A stretch of DNA of 64,000 bases, from the NCBI RefSeq assembly GCF_013085465.1, contig NZ_CP049838.1, positions 5,890,001 to 5,954,000 on the forward strand, given 5' to 3'. Numbering within the stretch: position 1 is the first letter of the stretch; each line of letters starts with the position of its first letter. Source of the DNA: Streptomyces asoensis. Lineage in GTDB: Bacteria; Actinomycetota; Actinomycetes; Streptomycetales; Streptomycetaceae. Shown here in pieces: positions 1 through 8,025 of the stretch. A model generated the notes under the pieces. It worked only from the letters and a program-made list of their open reading frames with translations, did no database searches and was not told the DNA's origin. A program made the translations under genes and the position numbers.

Positions 1-570
1 ATGGCCACGCTCATGGGTGAGGACGGCGTCCAGCTGGTGGGAGGTGAGGCGGTGCAGGGCGCCGGTCGTCACGATCAACTGGGGCGGGTTGCCCGGCATC
101 CACCAGGCGTCCGGGTACTCGTCCTCCAGCACCAGGAGCGGGCCCCGGGCGGACGGCAGGCCGGCGGGCAGGTCGGGCGCGCGTTCACGCAGGTGGGCCC
201 TGGCCCGGTTGCGGCGCCGACGCGCCTCGACAAGCTCGCGGGCCAGCATCGCGGTGGTCCAGGCGGCCCCGCAGGCCAGCAGCAGGGTCAGGGCCGCGGC
301 CCACAAGGGGGCGGCGGAGAGGTCGTACGCCTCGGAGACCCCAGGCGGCGCGGGAGCGAAGACCCGGGCGCGGACCGTGTGGAACACGGCGGCGGCGCCC
401 AGGGTCAGGGCGGTCAGGCAGCACAGCAGGACCGTGGCGACCAGGCACTGCCACACCCACAGTCCGATCACCGGCTCCCGCTCGGGCCAGGCGGACCGGG
501 TGAGCGCGCGCGGGGCCGGCACGGCGGCGGACAGGGCGACGACGCTCAGCAGGAGCAGGCAGAGGGCCAT
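1..570 (-). CDS. M56-family (BlaR1-like) membrane metallopeptidase, 5' part only
   Basis: The reading frame runs from an ATG at 570 off the left edge, giving the first 190 residues. A GGAG ribosome site lies 8 bases before the start. Membrane segments lie near residues 1-20, 40-60 and 80-105, followed by a basic cytoplasmic stretch. The last five visible residues are HERGH (186-190), the HExxH zinc motif of M56 peptidases, so only the N-terminal membrane and pre-catalytic part is present. In Streptomyces such genes often follow a BlaI/MecI repressor gene; none is visible upstream here, so any regulator would lie elsewhere. Family assignment rests on the motif, membrane layout and the 'EDEYPDAWWMPG' / 'VVTTGAL'-type context. 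Confidence 0.8.
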   Translation of the reverse strand, partial: MALCLLLLSVVALSAAVPAPRALTRSAWPEREPVIGLWVWQCLVATVLLCCLTALTLGAAAVFHTVRARVFAPAPPGVSEAYDLSAAPLWAAALTLLLACGAAWTTAMLARELVEARRRRNRARAHLRERAPDLPAGLPSARGPLLVLEDEYPDAWWMPGNPPQLIVTTGALHRLTSHQLDAVLTHERGH

Positions 571-808
571 GCCATGGGCTCCGGATCCTGGTCGGGAAGG
601 GTGCGTGGGCCACGTGCGCGCGGGGTCCGTAGGGCGTACCCGCGTGCGTGCGGCCTGCCACGGGCGGCGGGCTCGGCACGAGGACCGTGCCCGCCGCCAG
701 TATGACGGCGGTTACCCCGGGAGTCAGCCCACGACGACACCCCGATTCAGCCCCGACCGCCCCGGCTCGCCGGCCTCGCCACTGTCAGCCACCCCACCAC
801 CGGCTCGG

Positions 809-972
809 TCACCGACACCGCTACCGCCACCGGCACCGCTACCGCCACCGGCACCGCTACCGCTACCGCCACCAGCACCGCCACCAGCACCGGCACCGGC
901 ACCGGCACCGCCACCGCCACCAGCACCGGCACAGGCACCGACACCGGCACAGGCACCGATGTCGGCACCGGC
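809..972. repeat. Hexamer-period low-complexity tract (ACCGNC)
   Basis: A run of about 27 hexamers of the form ACCGCC, ACCGGC, ACCGCT or ACCAGC, with a 12-base higher-order periodicity. It fills most of the spacer between the M56 gene start (570) and the fumarylacetoacetase stop (1019). Every frame is open because the unit length is a multiple of three, so the Val/Pro or His/Arg open frames here are artefacts. The flanks 571-808 and 973-1018 show no gene or clear terminator. Confidence 0.8.
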
Positions 973-1018
973 ACGAGCTGTGGCCCTGTCACCGGTGCCA
1001 GATCCGACCCCGGGCGCT

Positions 1019-2230
1019 TCACCCGGCGATCACCTGTCCGCTCACCTCTCCCAGGCCGACTCGCGTTCCGTCGGGGCCGGGAGCCCAGGCCGACAGGGTC
1101 ACCACGTCGCCGTCCTCCAGGAACGTGCGCTTGCCGTCGGGGAGCTCCAGCGGGTCACGGCCGTTCCAGGTCAGTTCCAGCAGGGAGCCGCGCTCGTGCG
1201 GCTGGGGGCCGCTCACCGTGCCCGAGCCGTACAGGTCGCCCGTGCGCAGGGAGGCGCCGTTGACCGTGAGGTGGGCGAGTTGCTGGGCGGCCGTCCAGTA
1301 CATGGTGGAGAAGGGCGGATCGGAGATCACCTGACCGTTGAGCGCGACGGAGATGCGCAGGTCGTAGCCGCCGGGTTCGGCCGCCGCGTCGTCCAGGTAG
1401 GGGAGGAGGGGGTGGGTCCGCTCCGGGGGCGTCACCCGCGCGTTCTCCAGGGCCTCCAGCGGGGTGATCCACGCCGACACCGATGTGGCGAACGACTTGG
1501 CGAGGAACGGGCCGAGAGGGACGTACTCCCAGGCCTGGAGGTCGCGGGCGGACCAGTCGTTGAGCAGGCACAGACCGAAGACGTGCTCGCGGAAGTCGGT
1601 CAGCGCGACCGGGCTGCCCTGCCGCGAGGGCACGCCGACCACGAAGCCGACCTCGGCCTCGATGTCGAGCCGCACGGAAGGGCCGAAGACGGGCGCCGGG
1701 GCGTCGGGCGCCTTGCGCTGGCCCGACGGGCGGACGACGTCCGTGCCGGAGACCACGACCGTGCCGGCCCGGCCGTGGTAGCCGATCGGCAGGTGCTTCC
1801 AGTTGGGCAGGAGGACGTCCCCGGCGTCCGGGCGGAAGATCGCTCCCGCGTTCCGGGCGTGGTGCTCGGACGAGTAGAAGTCCACGTAGTCGGCGACCTG
1901 GAAGGGAAGGTGCAGGGTCACGCCGGAAAGGGGATGGAAGAGCGGCTCGACGGTGGGCCGGTGGGCGGGGTCGGTCACCCACTCCGTCAGGGCGCGGCGC
2001 ACCTGCGACCAGGTCGTGCGTCCCGCCGCCAGCAGCGGGTCGAGCGTCGGCGAGGCGAGCAGGCCGACGTGGGGCGAGCCGAGCGCGCGGGCTGCCGCGC
2101 CCGCGTCGAGGACATGGTCGCCGAGCCGGACGCCGACGGTCCGCTCCGTGGAGCCCGGGAGGGAGAAGACGCCGTACGGGAGGTTGTGCGGACCGAAGGG
2201 GTCGCCCTCGGGAAGATCGAAGGGGGGCAT
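1019..2230 (-). CDS. fahA: Fumarylacetoacetase
   Basis: Last enzyme of tyrosine/homogentisate breakdown; it hydrolyses 4-fumarylacetoacetate to fumarate and acetoacetate in the cytosol. The 403-residue protein has the family landmarks at the spacing known from mouse FAH: metal ligand D117 in DYVDFYS, catalytic H124, the MPNW-like LPNWKHLPIGYHGRAG stretch (141-155), metal ligands E191 and E193, and NDWSARD with D225 followed by YVPLGPF. The ATG at 2230 was chosen because GAGAGG lies about 10 bases upstream and the protein then begins at the family's usual DGDPFG-like start. A second ATG at 2272 adds 14 residues without support. It stands alone; no other homogentisate-pathway gene is adjacent. 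Confidence 0.95.
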   Translation of the reverse strand: MPPFDLPEGDPFGPHNLPYGVFSLPGSTERTVGVRLGDHVLDAGAAARALGSPHVGLLASPTLDPLLAAGRTTWSQVRRALTEWVTDPAHRPTVEPLFHPLSGVTLHLPFQVADYVDFYSSEHHARNAGAIFRPDAGDVLLPNWKHLPIGYHGRAGTVVVSGTDVVRPSGQRKAPDAPAPVFGPSVRLDIEAEVGFVVGVPSRQGSPVALTDFREHVFGLCLLNDWSARDLQAWEYVPLGPFLAKSFATSVSAWITPLEALENARVTPPERTHPLLPYLDDAAAEPGGYDLRISVALNGQVISDPPFSTMYWTAAQQLAHLTVNGASLRTGDLYGSGTVSGPQPHERGSLLELTWNGRDPLELPDGKRTFLEDGDVVTLSAWAPGPDGTRVGLGEVSGQVIAG

Positions 2231-2384
2231 CGGGTACTGCCTCTCTTTCGTGCGCTCTTTGGTGCTCGCCATGTAGGGCTCGCCGGACCTCGAACGGGTG
2301 TCGCGCGGGTGCGCCGAGCCGCGCCACACGTTACGGCTGACGTCGCGGAAGTGACATGGGGGCCGGACCGGCGAGGCCCGTCGG

Positions 2385-2405
2385 CCGGAAGCTCTCCGCT
2401 TCCGG
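2385..2405. promoter_or_regulatory. Perfect inverted repeat in the fahA/aminotransferase divergent spacer
   Basis: Arms CCGGAAGC (2385-2392) and GCTTCCGG (2398-2405) around a 5-base loop, about 40 bases upstream of the likely -35 of the + strand gene. It could be an operator or a small RNA hairpin. Apart from this and the promoter at 2444, the 2231-2531 spacer shows nothing else. Confidence 0.35.
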
Positions 2406-2443
2406 TCGCTCACCCCGAGTCGTCCACCGGCCGGTCCGCAATC

Positions 2444-2473
2444 TTGACGGAGCGGCGCGAAAGGGGAGACTCT
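2444..2473 (+). promoter_or_regulatory. Likely promoter of the aminotransferase-flippase pair
   Basis: TTGACG (2444-2449) matches the Streptomyces vegetative -35. Eighteen bases later GACTCT (2468-2473) is an acceptable -10. A transcript would begin near 2480, leaving a leader of about 50 bases before the start at 2532. Confidence 0.4.
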
Positions 2474-2531
2474 GGGCGGGTGCTGGAAGGCCTCGGGGAG
2501 GGGGCCTTCCCCTGGCACAACTGGGGGGCGG

Positions 2532-3767
2532 ATGGCCATAGGGGAGGCCGGCCTCGGGTCGGCGCGGCGTGGCTCACGGCCGAAACGGCTGGAAGCGACC
2601 ATGCGCGACAGACTCGGCCGGGAATGCGTGTACGTACCGTCGTGCAGATTCGGGCTGTACGTGGCCTTGCGCCACTGGTGTCCGCCCGGCGGACGGGTAC
2701 TGATGTCGCCGGTCAACGACGACGTGATCTTCTTCGTCCTGCTCGCGGCCGGACTGCGGCCCGTGCAGGCGCCGTTGAACCCGCTGGACGCGTCGATCGA
2801 CGTCGATGCCGTGCCCGACGAGGTGTGGGGCTCGCTCTCCGGCGTCCTCACGACGAATCTGTACGGCAACCCGGACGACACACCGCGCCTGCGGAAGAAG
2901 TGCGACGCGCTGGGCATCCCGTTGTTCGAGGACGGGGCGCACGCCATCGGCAGCGAAGTGGGTGGCAGACCGGTAGGGGCCTGGGGGGACGCCTCCGTCT
3001 TCAGCCTTTCCAAGCATGTCGGTGTCAAGGCCGGCGGCTTCCTGGCCTGCGCCGACCCGGGACTGCGCGAGGCTCTGGAGAAGACCTGCGAGGACCTGCT
3101 GCTGCCGGGACGGTTCACGGCGGAACTCGCCTACACCGTCCGGCCGTACGCGGAGGCGACCGTGCGGGGGCTGCGGCTGCGGCGGGCCGCCTGGGCCACG
3201 ATGCGGCTGCTCGGGCTGATGGAGCGGGAGGAGATCCGGATGCCGCTGCGGCCGGCCGAGTTGGCCCGCGCCGTCGACGCGGCGCCGGACCTCACCGCGC
3301 ACGACTCCTGGGTCCGCGTCGACATGCACGACTACCGGCTGCGTTCAGGACCGCTGAGAGCGGGCCGTATCGGCCGCAGGCTCGACCACCTGGACGAGGT
3401 GCTGGCGGCCTGCCGGGCGGGCACGGAGCTGCTCCTGTCCACACCGTGGGCGCGGCCCGGCACAGCCCGCGCCGACCGGGTCCAACCCCTCTTCCGAGTG
3501 CCCCTGTTCGTCGCCGACCGGGACGCCGCGAGGGCGGCGCTCGCACGGCGGGGCATCGTCGTCGGGTACCTCTATGACCCGCCTCTGGACGACTACGCGG
3601 GTGCCGCCTTCACCGACCCGTCGCCCGATCCCGCCGGGGCCCGCTGGTTCGCCCGGCACGCGTTGCCCGTGGATCCGCTGCGGGCCCGGCAGGTCGTCGA
3701 GGTGCTCCAGGAGTCCGGCGTACGGCCGGCCGAGGCGCCGGGAGGGCTGGAGCCGACCCGTGGCTGA
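2532..3767 (+). CDS. DegT/DnrJ/EryC1/StrS-type PLP aminotransferase
   Basis: A 411-residue protein of the fold-type I family that transaminates nucleotide-linked keto-sugars for surface polysaccharides or antibiotics. The PLP lysine is K161 in FSLSKHVG, followed by the AGGF turn (167-170). EDGAHAIG (133-140) supplies the acidic residue contacting the PLP pyridine nitrogen. The active-site stretch is less canonical than in typical sugar aminotransferases, so the substrate is unknown. The ATG at 2532 has GGGGGG very close upstream; an alternative ATG at 2601 with GGAAG is possible and would remove 23 residues. The stop overlaps the next start by 8 bases, so it is translationally coupled to the flippase, pointing to a role in making the exported glycan. 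Confidence 0.8.
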   Translation: MAIGEAGLGSARRGSRPKRLEATMRDRLGRECVYVPSCRFGLYVALRHWCPPGGRVLMSPVNDDVIFFVLLAAGLRPVQAPLNPLDASIDVDAVPDEVWGSLSGVLTTNLYGNPDDTPRLRKKCDALGIPLFEDGAHAIGSEVGGRPVGAWGDASVFSLSKHVGVKAGGFLACADPGLREALEKTCEDLLLPGRFTAELAYTVRPYAEATVRGLRLRRAAWATMRLLGLMEREEIRMPLRPAELARAVDAAPDLTAHDSWVRVDMHDYRLRSGPLRAGRIGRRLDHLDEVLAACRAGTELLLSTPWARPGTARADRVQPLFRVPLFVADRDAARAALARRGIVVGYLYDPPLDDYAGAAFTDPSPDPAGARWFARHALPVDPLRARQVVEVLQESGVRPAEAPGGLEPTRG

Positions 3768-6150
3768 GACGCAGGCCGAGATCCAGGTACCCGAGCCCTC
3801 GGCGCCGCCCGCCGGAAAGGAAACGGCCGGCGCGCCGCCGGGCGACAGGACCAGCGGCTCCGAATCCCTGTTCAAGAACGCCTACTTCCTGATGCTCAGC
3901 ACGGGCGTGTCCGCCGTGCTGGGCCTGGGCTTCTGGCTGGTGGCCGCGCGCTACTACTCGGAGGAGGCCGTCGGCCAGGGCTCGGCCGCGATCGCGGCGA
4001 TGCGGCTGCTGGCCAGCATCACGGCGACGACGATGATCGGCGCCGTCGTCCGCTTCGTGCCGCGTGCGGGGCGGGCCACGGGCTCGCTGGTGTGGCGGGC
4101 GTACGCGGCCAGTTCGGTGGTCGTGGCCGTCGCCGCCTTCGTCTTCCTGCTCACCCTGGACCTGTGGGGGGCGACGTACGCGCCGCTCGGCACGGCCGCC
4201 GCGGGGACGGCGTTCGTCATCGCGTGCGTGGCGTGGGCGCTGCTCACGCTCCAGGACGGGGTGCTCACCGGCCTGCGCAGATCGGGCTGGGTGCCCATCG
4301 GCAACGCCGTGTTCTCCGTCGGCAAGCTGATCCTCCTGGCCGTGTGCGCGACCGCGCTGCCGGTGCTCGGGATCTTCGTGTCCTGGGCCGTCGCGATCGC
4401 GTTCTCGACGCTGCCGCTGGGCTGGTTGATCTTCCGTCGGCTGATCCCGCGCCAGGCCGCCGCCGACCGCGACCTGGAGCCTCCCCGACTGCGCGAGATG
4501 GGCCGCTTCCTGGCCGGGGACTCGCTGGGTGCGCTGTTCAGCCTGGCGATGATCAACCTGCTGCCGGTGATGGTCGCGGTCCGCTTCAGCGCGGCGGAGA
4601 ACGGCTACTTCTACGTGGCGTACACCGTCGGCGGCACGATGGAGTTCATGGCCATCAACATGGCCTCCTCCCTCACCGCGCACGCCTCGCACGATCCGCG
4701 CCAGCTCGCCGAGGGCGTGCGCGGGGCGCTGCGCCGGATGACGCTGCTGCTGGTCCCGGTGGTACTGGTCCTGGTGGTGTTCGCCCCGCAGATCCTGCTG
4801 CCGTTCCACGAGGACTACGCCGAGCACGGCACCACCGTGCTGCGGCTGCTGGCCGCCGGGGCGCTGCCCCGGGTCGTGGTCGAGCTGTACATCGGGGTGC
4901 TGCGGGTGCAGGGCCGAACCGGGGTGCTCGCCGCGCTCCAGGGCGCCATGTGCACGCTGGTGCTGGGCAGTGCCGCCCTGCTGTTCGCCCCGGCCGGGAT
5001 CGCGGGCGCGGGCTGGGCGGTGCTGATCAGCATGACGCTGATCGCCGCCGTCTCCGCGGTCGGTCTGCGGTCCGCGCTGCGCCGCAACGACCGTCCCCCC
5101 GTCGGCCGGTCCTCCGCCACCCCGGCCTACGGCACCCATTGGGCACGGCTGAACGCCACCGCCGGGTACGGCACGAACTGGGCGCGCCGGGCGGCCCACG
5201 AACGCGACGGCGTCGACGAGGACACGGTCACCCTGTTCATAGGACGCCCCGGGTACGAACGTGAGGCGCTGCAAGCGGACACGCTGGCGCTGATAAAGCG
5301 GCCCCCGCACGAGTCCGAGGCCGTCAAGGGAAGCAAGGAAAGCAAGGAAAGCAAGGGAAGCAAGGGGACCGAGGAGGCCGAGGGGCGGGACGAGTCGGCA
5401 CGGGAGGCCGCGAGGGACCGGTCCGCCCCGGCCGGGAGCCGGGAGCGGTGGGTCACGGGCGGACTGTGGGGCCTGCTGGGCATGGCCACCGTGGCCTTCT
5501 GGACGGCGCTGCGCGATCTGCCGTGGCTCGACGGCCCGTCCGAGAACCTACTGACCGGACGTCAGCTGCTGGCGGCGCTGCCGCTCACGGCGCTCGTCGC
5601 GGGGGGCCTGCTGCTCGTGGTGTTCGTCGGCGCGGTGACGCTGCGCGCGGCACGTGGGGCGCTGCTGCCGGGGGCGGCGCTCGGTTCGGTGCTGCTCGCC
5701 CTGTACGCCGTACCCCCCGCCTTCGGCCGGGAGCCGTCACCGGTCGCTGGGGCCTGGTGCGCGAAGGCGGCGCGTTTCCTCGCGGAGGGGATGGGGCTCG
5801 ACGGGCCCGAGCCGCTGCTGCGCTGGGCACCGCCGGCCGTGCAGCTGCTGTGTCTCGTACCGCTGTGGCTGCTGCTCGCCCGGACGGACCGGTGGTTGAC
5901 GTGGCCGGGGCGCTGGGGCGTCCTGTATCTCGTCGCGGTGGGGGGCTGGGTGTGGCGGCAGGAACTCGCGCCGGCGGCCCTGCCCCTGTTCGTCGTCCTC
6001 GTCCTCGCCGCCGCGGTCCTGTCGCTCGCCACCCGTGGCCGTGCGCAGGCCGGACAGTCGCGGGGCGCGGTCAGCGGGACGGCACCTGCTGGTGGAAGTA
6101 GCCGTTCTTACCCGCCTCCCGGTAGCCCTCGAGGCCCGGGCCCTCGTTGA
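3760..6150 (+). CDS. Polysaccharide flippase (MATE/Wzx-like) with an extra C-terminal membrane domain
   Basis: About 796 residues from a GTG overlapping the upstream stop; GGAGGG lies about 13 bases before. Residues about 35-460 hold 12 or more membrane segments typical of lipid-linked oligosaccharide flippases (AARYYSEEAVGQGSAAIAA near the first helices). A hydrophilic linker (about 460-565) with 'KGSKESKESKGSK' and two 'YGTxWAR' copies follows. A second membrane domain of about five helices (570-770) ends in a Pro/Gly-rich tail. The last 80 bases overlap the 3' end of the opposed glycoside-hydrolase gene. Its predicted role is moving the locus's lipid-linked glycan across the membrane. The second domain has a motif order (LP-L hydrophobic run, LR-R, then a VPP-type turn) resembling the N-terminal part of the 640-residue protein at 8022-9944; this is weak similarity by eye. 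Confidence 0.8.
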   Translation: MAETQAEIQVPEPSAPPAGKETAGAPPGDRTSGSESLFKNAYFLMLSTGVSAVLGLGFWLVAARYYSEEAVGQGSAAIAAMRLLASITATTMIGAVVRFVPRAGRATGSLVWRAYAASSVVVAVAAFVFLLTLDLWGATYAPLGTAAAGTAFVIACVAWALLTLQDGVLTGLRRSGWVPIGNAVFSVGKLILLAVCATALPVLGIFVSWAVAIAFSTLPLGWLIFRRLIPRQAAADRDLEPPRLREMGRFLAGDSLGALFSLAMINLLPVMVAVRFSAAENGYFYVAYTVGGTMEFMAINMASSLTAHASHDPRQLAEGVRGALRRMTLLLVPVVLVLVVFAPQILLPFHEDYAEHGTTVLRLLAAGALPRVVVELYIGVLRVQGRTGVLAALQGAMCTLVLGSAALLFAPAGIAGAGWAVLISMTLIAAVSAVGLRSALRRNDRPPVGRSSATPAYGTHWARLNATAGYGTNWARRAAHERDGVDEDTVTLFIGRPGYEREALQADTLALIKRPPHESEAVKGSKESKESKGSKGTEEAEGRDESAREAARDRSAPAGSRERWVTGGLWGLLGMATVAFWTALRDLPWLDGPSENLLTGRQLLAALPLTALVAGGLLLVVFVGAVTLRAARGALLPGAALGSVLLALYAVPPAFGREPSPVAGAWCAKAARFLAEGMGLDGPEPLLRWAPPAVQLLCLVPLWLLLARTDRWLTWPGRWGVLYLVAVGGWVWRQELAPAALPLFVVLVLAAAVLSLATRGRAQAGQSRGAVSGTAPAGGSSRSYPPPGSPRGPGPR

Positions 6151-7393
6151 CGGTCAGATCGCACACGGGTTCCTCGGAGGTCGGCCGGTTCCAGTGCACC
6201 AGCGCCTTCACCTCCGGGAGCTTCTTCACGGCGGCGGGGATCTGGGTGTACCAGTCGCGCTGACGCTGCGGGGCGTCGGCGTCCGGTGCCGTGGCGAACT
6301 CCGCGAGCATCACCGGCTTTTCGTCGCTGATGTTCTCGCGCAGCCACTCGTAGCTGGGCCGTTGGCTGCGCAGGAAGTCCTTCCAGTCCGTGGTGCCGTG
6401 GCACTGGTAGTAGTTGTACTGGTCCATGGCGATCCAGTCGACGTACTCGTCCCCGGGGTAGAGCGCCTTCATGTCGGCCGCGCTGCCGAGGTAGCCGGAG
6501 ACGGTCCACACCCACACCACGTTGTCGGCGCCCAGTTCACGGAACCGGTCGCGAACATGGCGGTACGCGGCGACGAACTCCTCCGGGGTGCCCGCGCCTT
6601 CCTTGATGCGGGCGTCGGTTTCCTGGTCGAAGGAGAGGAAGACGCGTTTGCCGTAGGCCTTGATACGCCGGATCTGCGGATCGAGGATCTTCTTGTCGAG
6701 CTTGCCGGCGGCGATGTTCTTCCAGCCGAGCTGGGTCTCCGTCCAGTTCTCGTGGTGCGGCTCGGTCCAGACGGTGGACTCCCAGGCCAGCATGAGCAGC
6801 CTGTCCTTGCCGAGTTCCTGTTCGTCGGGGGTGAGCAGTTCCCCGTCGAGCTCGGTGCCCGACATGTCGTGGTAGTTGTAGACGAGGTCCAGCTTGCGGC
6901 CGATCCGCTTCTCGAAGCCGTGCACGGCGTCCTTGAGCGAGCCGTCCTCGGCGTACGGCACGGCGGCGCCCCACCAGGCGCCGCAGGGCGGGATCAGCGT
7001 GTCGGTGGGGGCGCAGGAGCCGGTGGGCAGCTCACCCGAGGCCGCGTTGTCGGGCAGGGCGTCCGCGGCGGAATCCGGGTCCTCGGAGCGGCTGGCCCAG
7101 ATGCCGAGCCCGGCGAGCAGCGCAGCCACCGCCACCAGCGCGACAGCCGTGTAGGTACGCCTCGCGCTTCTCAGGTCGCTCCCCGGACCGCCGACCGGGT
7201 CGCCCCCCGAACCGTTCCGCAATCCGTCCCCCGAGCTGCGACCCGACCCGTCCCCCGAACCGTCCCCGGAGCCGTCCCCCGAGCTCTGGCCCAACCCGTC
7301 CCCCAAGTCGTCCCCCATGTGGTTCTCCACGTCCCTCACCTCGTGCGGTTCGGCCGGCTTGCGTGGCCCGCGCAGCCGATGCCGCCCCGTCAT
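6071..7393 (-). CDS. Membrane-anchored glycoside-hydrolase-like protein (GH26-type barrel)
   Basis: The 440-residue protein has a cytoplasmic Gly/Ser/Asp repeat tail (about 28-70, 'GDGSGDGSGDGSG'), one membrane helix at about 80-98, and an extracellular domain. The domain reads as a TIM-barrel hydrolase: 'YNYHDMSG', 'RVFLSFDQETD', 'NVVWVWTVSGY', 'DWIAMDQYNYYQC' and 'KPVMLAEFATAP', whose glutamate is the expected nucleophile. I could not identify the acid/base residue with certainty. GH26 mannanases are the nearest recognisable relatives; the actual substrate is unknown. Its ATG overlaps the upstream stop (ATGA at 7390-7393), placing it last in the - strand polysaccharide run. It may trim or remodel the glycan outside the cell. 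Confidence 0.7.
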   Translation of the reverse strand: MTGRHRLRGPRKPAEPHEVRDVENHMGDDLGDGLGQSSGDGSGDGSGDGSGRSSGDGLRNGSGGDPVGGPGSDLRSARRTYTAVALVAVAALLAGLGIWASRSEDPDSAADALPDNAASGELPTGSCAPTDTLIPPCGAWWGAAVPYAEDGSLKDAVHGFEKRIGRKLDLVYNYHDMSGTELDGELLTPDEQELGKDRLLMLAWESTVWTEPHHENWTETQLGWKNIAAGKLDKKILDPQIRRIKAYGKRVFLSFDQETDARIKEGAGTPEEFVAAYRHVRDRFRELGADNVVWVWTVSGYLGSAADMKALYPGDEYVDWIAMDQYNYYQCHGTTDWKDFLRSQRPSYEWLRENISDEKPVMLAEFATAPDADAPQRQRDWYTQIPAAVKKLPEVKALVHWNRPTSEEPVCDLTVNEGPGLEGYREAGKNGYFHQQVPSR

Positions 7394-8025
7394 GTGTCAC
7401 TGGCGCCGGAAGGCCTGCGCCTGACCTTGGCGCGCTCGACCGCGCCGCGCCGAGCGGCGGGCAGCGGCAGCCCCGGCAGGGCCGCGGTGACCGTGGTGAA
7501 GCAGGCGAGCGAGATCAGGAAGGCGGTCATCGAGAAGGTCTCCACCAGGAACAGCGAGGTGGCGGCGAGCACACCGAGCGAGAGGCTGATGGGCGCGGCG
7601 AGCGCGACCGCCTCCAGCCTGGCGCCGGAGGCCAGGCGACCCGGCTGCGGATACAGCGCCGCGCAGCCCGGACCGAACAGGACGAACAGCAGCACCGGGA
7701 TCCAGCGCAGCGGAGAGGGGCCGGGCACGGCGGTGGCGGCCAGCGCCGACCAGCCCGAAGCCGCGACGAGGACTCTCAGATGCGTCGAGGTGAACCTGCC
7801 GCCCTTGGCCTCTTCGGCCTCGCCCATGACGCCGGTGCCCAAGTCCCCGGTGCCTGGTTCCCCGTGGCCGTGGCCCGGACCCCGATGGCCGAGGTCTGCG
7901 TGGCCGGGGTCTGCGTGGCCCGGTTCCCCGGGGCCGAGGTCCCCGAGGCCCCTGTCGGCGGTGTTCTCGTTGTCGATGTCCTCGGAGTCTGTGGTCGTCA
8001 CTTCGATCACCTTGTGGTCATTCAT
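7390..8025 (-). CDS. Small polytopic membrane protein of the polysaccharide locus
   Basis: A 211-residue protein. Residues 1-65 are hydrophilic, with Gly/Pro/His/Asp repeats of the type 'GPGEPGHADPGHADLGH'. Residues about 75-195 hold four to five membrane helices, including 'WIPVLLFVLFGPGCAALYP', which suggests a re-entrant or glycine-rich turn. It begins with ATGA overlapping the stop of the 640-residue membrane protein and ends by overlapping the next start, so it is made strictly with both. I do not recognise a named family. By position it is an accessory subunit of the polymerase or export complex. Confidence 0.75.
   Translation of the reverse strand: MNDHKVIEVTTTDSEDIDNENTADRGLGDLGPGEPGHADPGHADLGHRGPGHGHGEPGTGDLGTGVMGEAEEAKGGRFTSTHLRVLVAASGWSALAATAVPGPSPLRWIPVLLFVLFGPGCAALYPQPGRLASGARLEAVALAAPISLSLGVLAATSLFLVETFSMTAFLISLACFTTVTAALPGLPLPAARRGAVERAKVRRRPSGASDT

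Noticed and set aside
747..1022. Short - strand frame encoding Val/Pro/Ala repeats
   Set aside because: It is simply the hexamer tract read in frame, with no ribosome site or non-repetitive domain.
17..3577. Very long + strand open frame of 1186 codons
   Set aside because: It is antisense to fahA and the M56 gene and covers the hexamer tract; composition is Arg/Gly/Pro shadow sequence typical of high G+C DNA.
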